From Flaviflexus ciconiae (GTDB taxonomy: Bacteria; Actinomycetota; Actinomycetes; Actinomycetales; Actinomycetaceae), in contig NZ_CP034593.1 of the NCBI RefSeq assembly GCF_003971195.1, positions 992,001 to 1,056,000 on the forward strand: a stretch of 64,000 nucleotides of DNA. Direction: 5' to 3'. How positions within the stretch are numbered: position 1 is the first letter of the stretch; each line of letters begins with the position of its first letter. Below are positions 62,969 through 64,000 of the stretch, in pieces. The position numbers were made by a program, and so were the translations under genes. Under the pieces are notes generated by a model that saw only the letters and a program-made list of their open reading frames with translations, was not told the origin of the DNA and ran no database searches.

Positions 62969-64000
62969 TTAGCTACCGAGAATACGTGCCGGACCATGAC
63001 GGTCCTCAAACTGATTAACAGCGGCAAGAACGCGTTCCCGGTAGTCCGCATTAATCTGATCGAGCTGACGATAGGGAACAGTCCTATCTGGAAGCGAAGC
63101 ACCGAGCAGGGCTCCTGCCATGGCACCAACATAGGAACTGGCTCCCCCAGTCTGCGCCACGTTGCAAAGTCCAACGAAGGGGTTATCCCGGTAGAGCAGT
63201 GCAACGAGAATAGCGGCAGGTACTGCCTCGTGGACCGAGGTGGAAAGACCAATTGAATGCTTCAGGTACGGCGTCAGCGCCTTCTCATCCATCTTCTTGG
63301 TCTTGTCCCGCCCTTCGAGAACTCTGGCAATGACGGAGGAAGCGGGAGTCCGCGCACCGATTGCCCGAGTCTGGGCTACCGAAGCCAGAGACGAATCCAC
63401 CGCATCCCAGATGGAAGCACCATCGATAATGGAGCTCACCGTTAGGGCGAGAAGCGCAGAACCTTCCCACTGGGAAGTCGTACCGTCGACACTCGAGATA
63501 AACGCCGCTACCTCGGTAAGCAGGAGGGTATCGTCCCGCTTCGAAGACCGGGTCATCCCAATAAGGAGTGCTTCTGGGAGAGCATCCCCTGCATATCCAC
63601 GGTGCACGCCCTGACTGCGCATCGGGATATTCTTCAGATCCGTGCCGGCAACTGATTCAGCGCCCTCAATGACCTGAGTGAGACGATTTGCACGTGCACT
63701 GGGCTCTGCGTCGACATCCGCGTCCGACGGTGCGGCAGGCTTCGACTCCATTTCAGAGTCCGAATCCAATTCAGATTCTGAATCGTCAGTCAGCAGTCTG
63801 CTCAAGCTTTCTTCGAAACCATCACCTGCTACCGCGAGCTGAGTTGACAGGGAAAGGAAGTCATCAGTGACGTTTGTGGGCAGACCCGTTTCTCGACCGG
63901 GCCAGAACGGGTGAGTATCACTGGCAGCTCCCACGCCACCAATCATCCCGTATGCCTCTTTGGCCTCCTTGGCAGTGAGCCACTCCGTGGGCATGCCAAT
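62969..64000 (-). CDS. ADP-ribosylglycohydrolase-like protein, 5' end cut by window edge
   Basis: At least 343 codons are visible. The frame is open to the edge; the reading I-G-M-P-T-E-W-L-T-A-K-E at the edge matches the GMPTE block that follows the first helix in this family, so the ATG at 63994 is internal. A polar Ser/Asp/Glu insert (~70-100) follows. The C-terminal HEAVPAAILVALLYRD and GGASSYVGAMAGALLGAS correspond to the family end, where active enzymes have D-x-D-T for Mg binding; here it is A-S-S-Y. An early NVTDDF could be the first metal site. Probably a degenerate, possibly non-hydrolytic member. Confidence 0.78.
   Translation of the reverse strand: MGMPTEWLTAKEAKEAYGMIGGVGAASDTHPFWPGRETGLPTNVTDDFLSLSTQLAVAGDGFEESLSRLLTDDSESELDSDSEMESKPAAPSDADVDAEPSARANRLTQVIEGAESVAGTDLKNIPMRSQGVHRGYAGDALPEALLIGMTRSSKRDDTLLLTEVAAFISSVDGTTSQWEGSALLALTVSSIIDGASIWDAVDSSLASVAQTRAIGARTPASSVIARVLEGRDKTKKMDEKALTPYLKHSIGLSTSVHEAVPAAILVALLYRDNPFVGLCNVAQTGGASSYVGAMAGALLGASLPDRTVPYRQLDQINADYRERVLAAVNQFEDRHGPARILGS

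Overview
The window is a 64 kb piece of a high-GC actinobacterial chromosome. The gene set points to the Actinomycetales, most likely Actinomycetaceae, though this placement is inferred. The evidence is the order hrcA-dnaJ-rsmE-phoH-ybeY-CorC-era ... leuA-recO-uppS, a PriA/HisA-type histidine operon, a DUF3097 gene beside hrcA, LepA/HemW/HolA/ComEA-ComEC housekeeping blocks, and very frequent leaderless-type starts. I found no rRNA, tRNA, CRISPR array, transposase or integrase.

Layout. 0-21 kb is almost entirely minus-strand housekeeping. It holds hisC(frameshifted)-hisB-orf-hisH-hisA, then a universal stress protein, a stand-alone RecQ-tail-like protein and an exported protein that separate hisC from hisD. 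Next come recO-uppS-hisD, then leuA with a leucine leader peptide, then an FHA protein, a PP2C phosphatase and a membrane hydrolase, and then a tight overlapping run from hrcA to era. A CIRCE operator sits between hrcA and the divergent DUF3097 gene. 22-36.7 kb holds a KstD-like flavoprotein, hemW-trmB-MOSC, lepA with a 26-codon membrane peptide overlapping its stop, two small membrane proteins, an orphan PemK/MazF-like toxin gene, rpsT, holA and comEC-comEA. 36.8-41.4 kb is a HerA-like ATPase gene whose 3' end and terminator are repeated 2.65 kb downstream. Between the two copies lies a lower-GC secreted RCC1/FG-GAP-type protein gene. 41.5-64 kb holds an aldose epimerase, leuS, a HIT protein, five small membrane proteins with Tyr/Gln/Pro/Gly-rich tails (one has an in-frame stop), a redox group (VKOR, glutathionyl-hydroquinone-reductase-like protein, thioredoxin), a PMM-like HAD hydrolase, a MetE-like protein, deoD, a MarR-like protein, an MntR-type regulator, trhO, ndh, a metallophosphoesterase and a 5'-truncated ADP-ribosylglycohydrolase-like gene.

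How it works together. Histidine and leucine synthesis, ribosome maturation (era, ybeY, rsmE, lepA), chaperone control (hrcA/dnaJ/CIRCE), DNA uptake (comEA/comEC) and isoprenoid-carrier synthesis (uppS) are all represented. At least 16 genes have a TANNNT-like hexamer ending exactly 6-7 nt before the start codon, so much of this region is probably translated from leaderless mRNAs. The most unusual items are the duplicated HerA 3' end around the RCC1 gene, the cluster of low-complexity-tailed membrane proteins, the leuA leader peptide, the lepA-coupled micro-ORF, and two single-base lesions (hisC frameshift, TGA in a membrane-protein gene).
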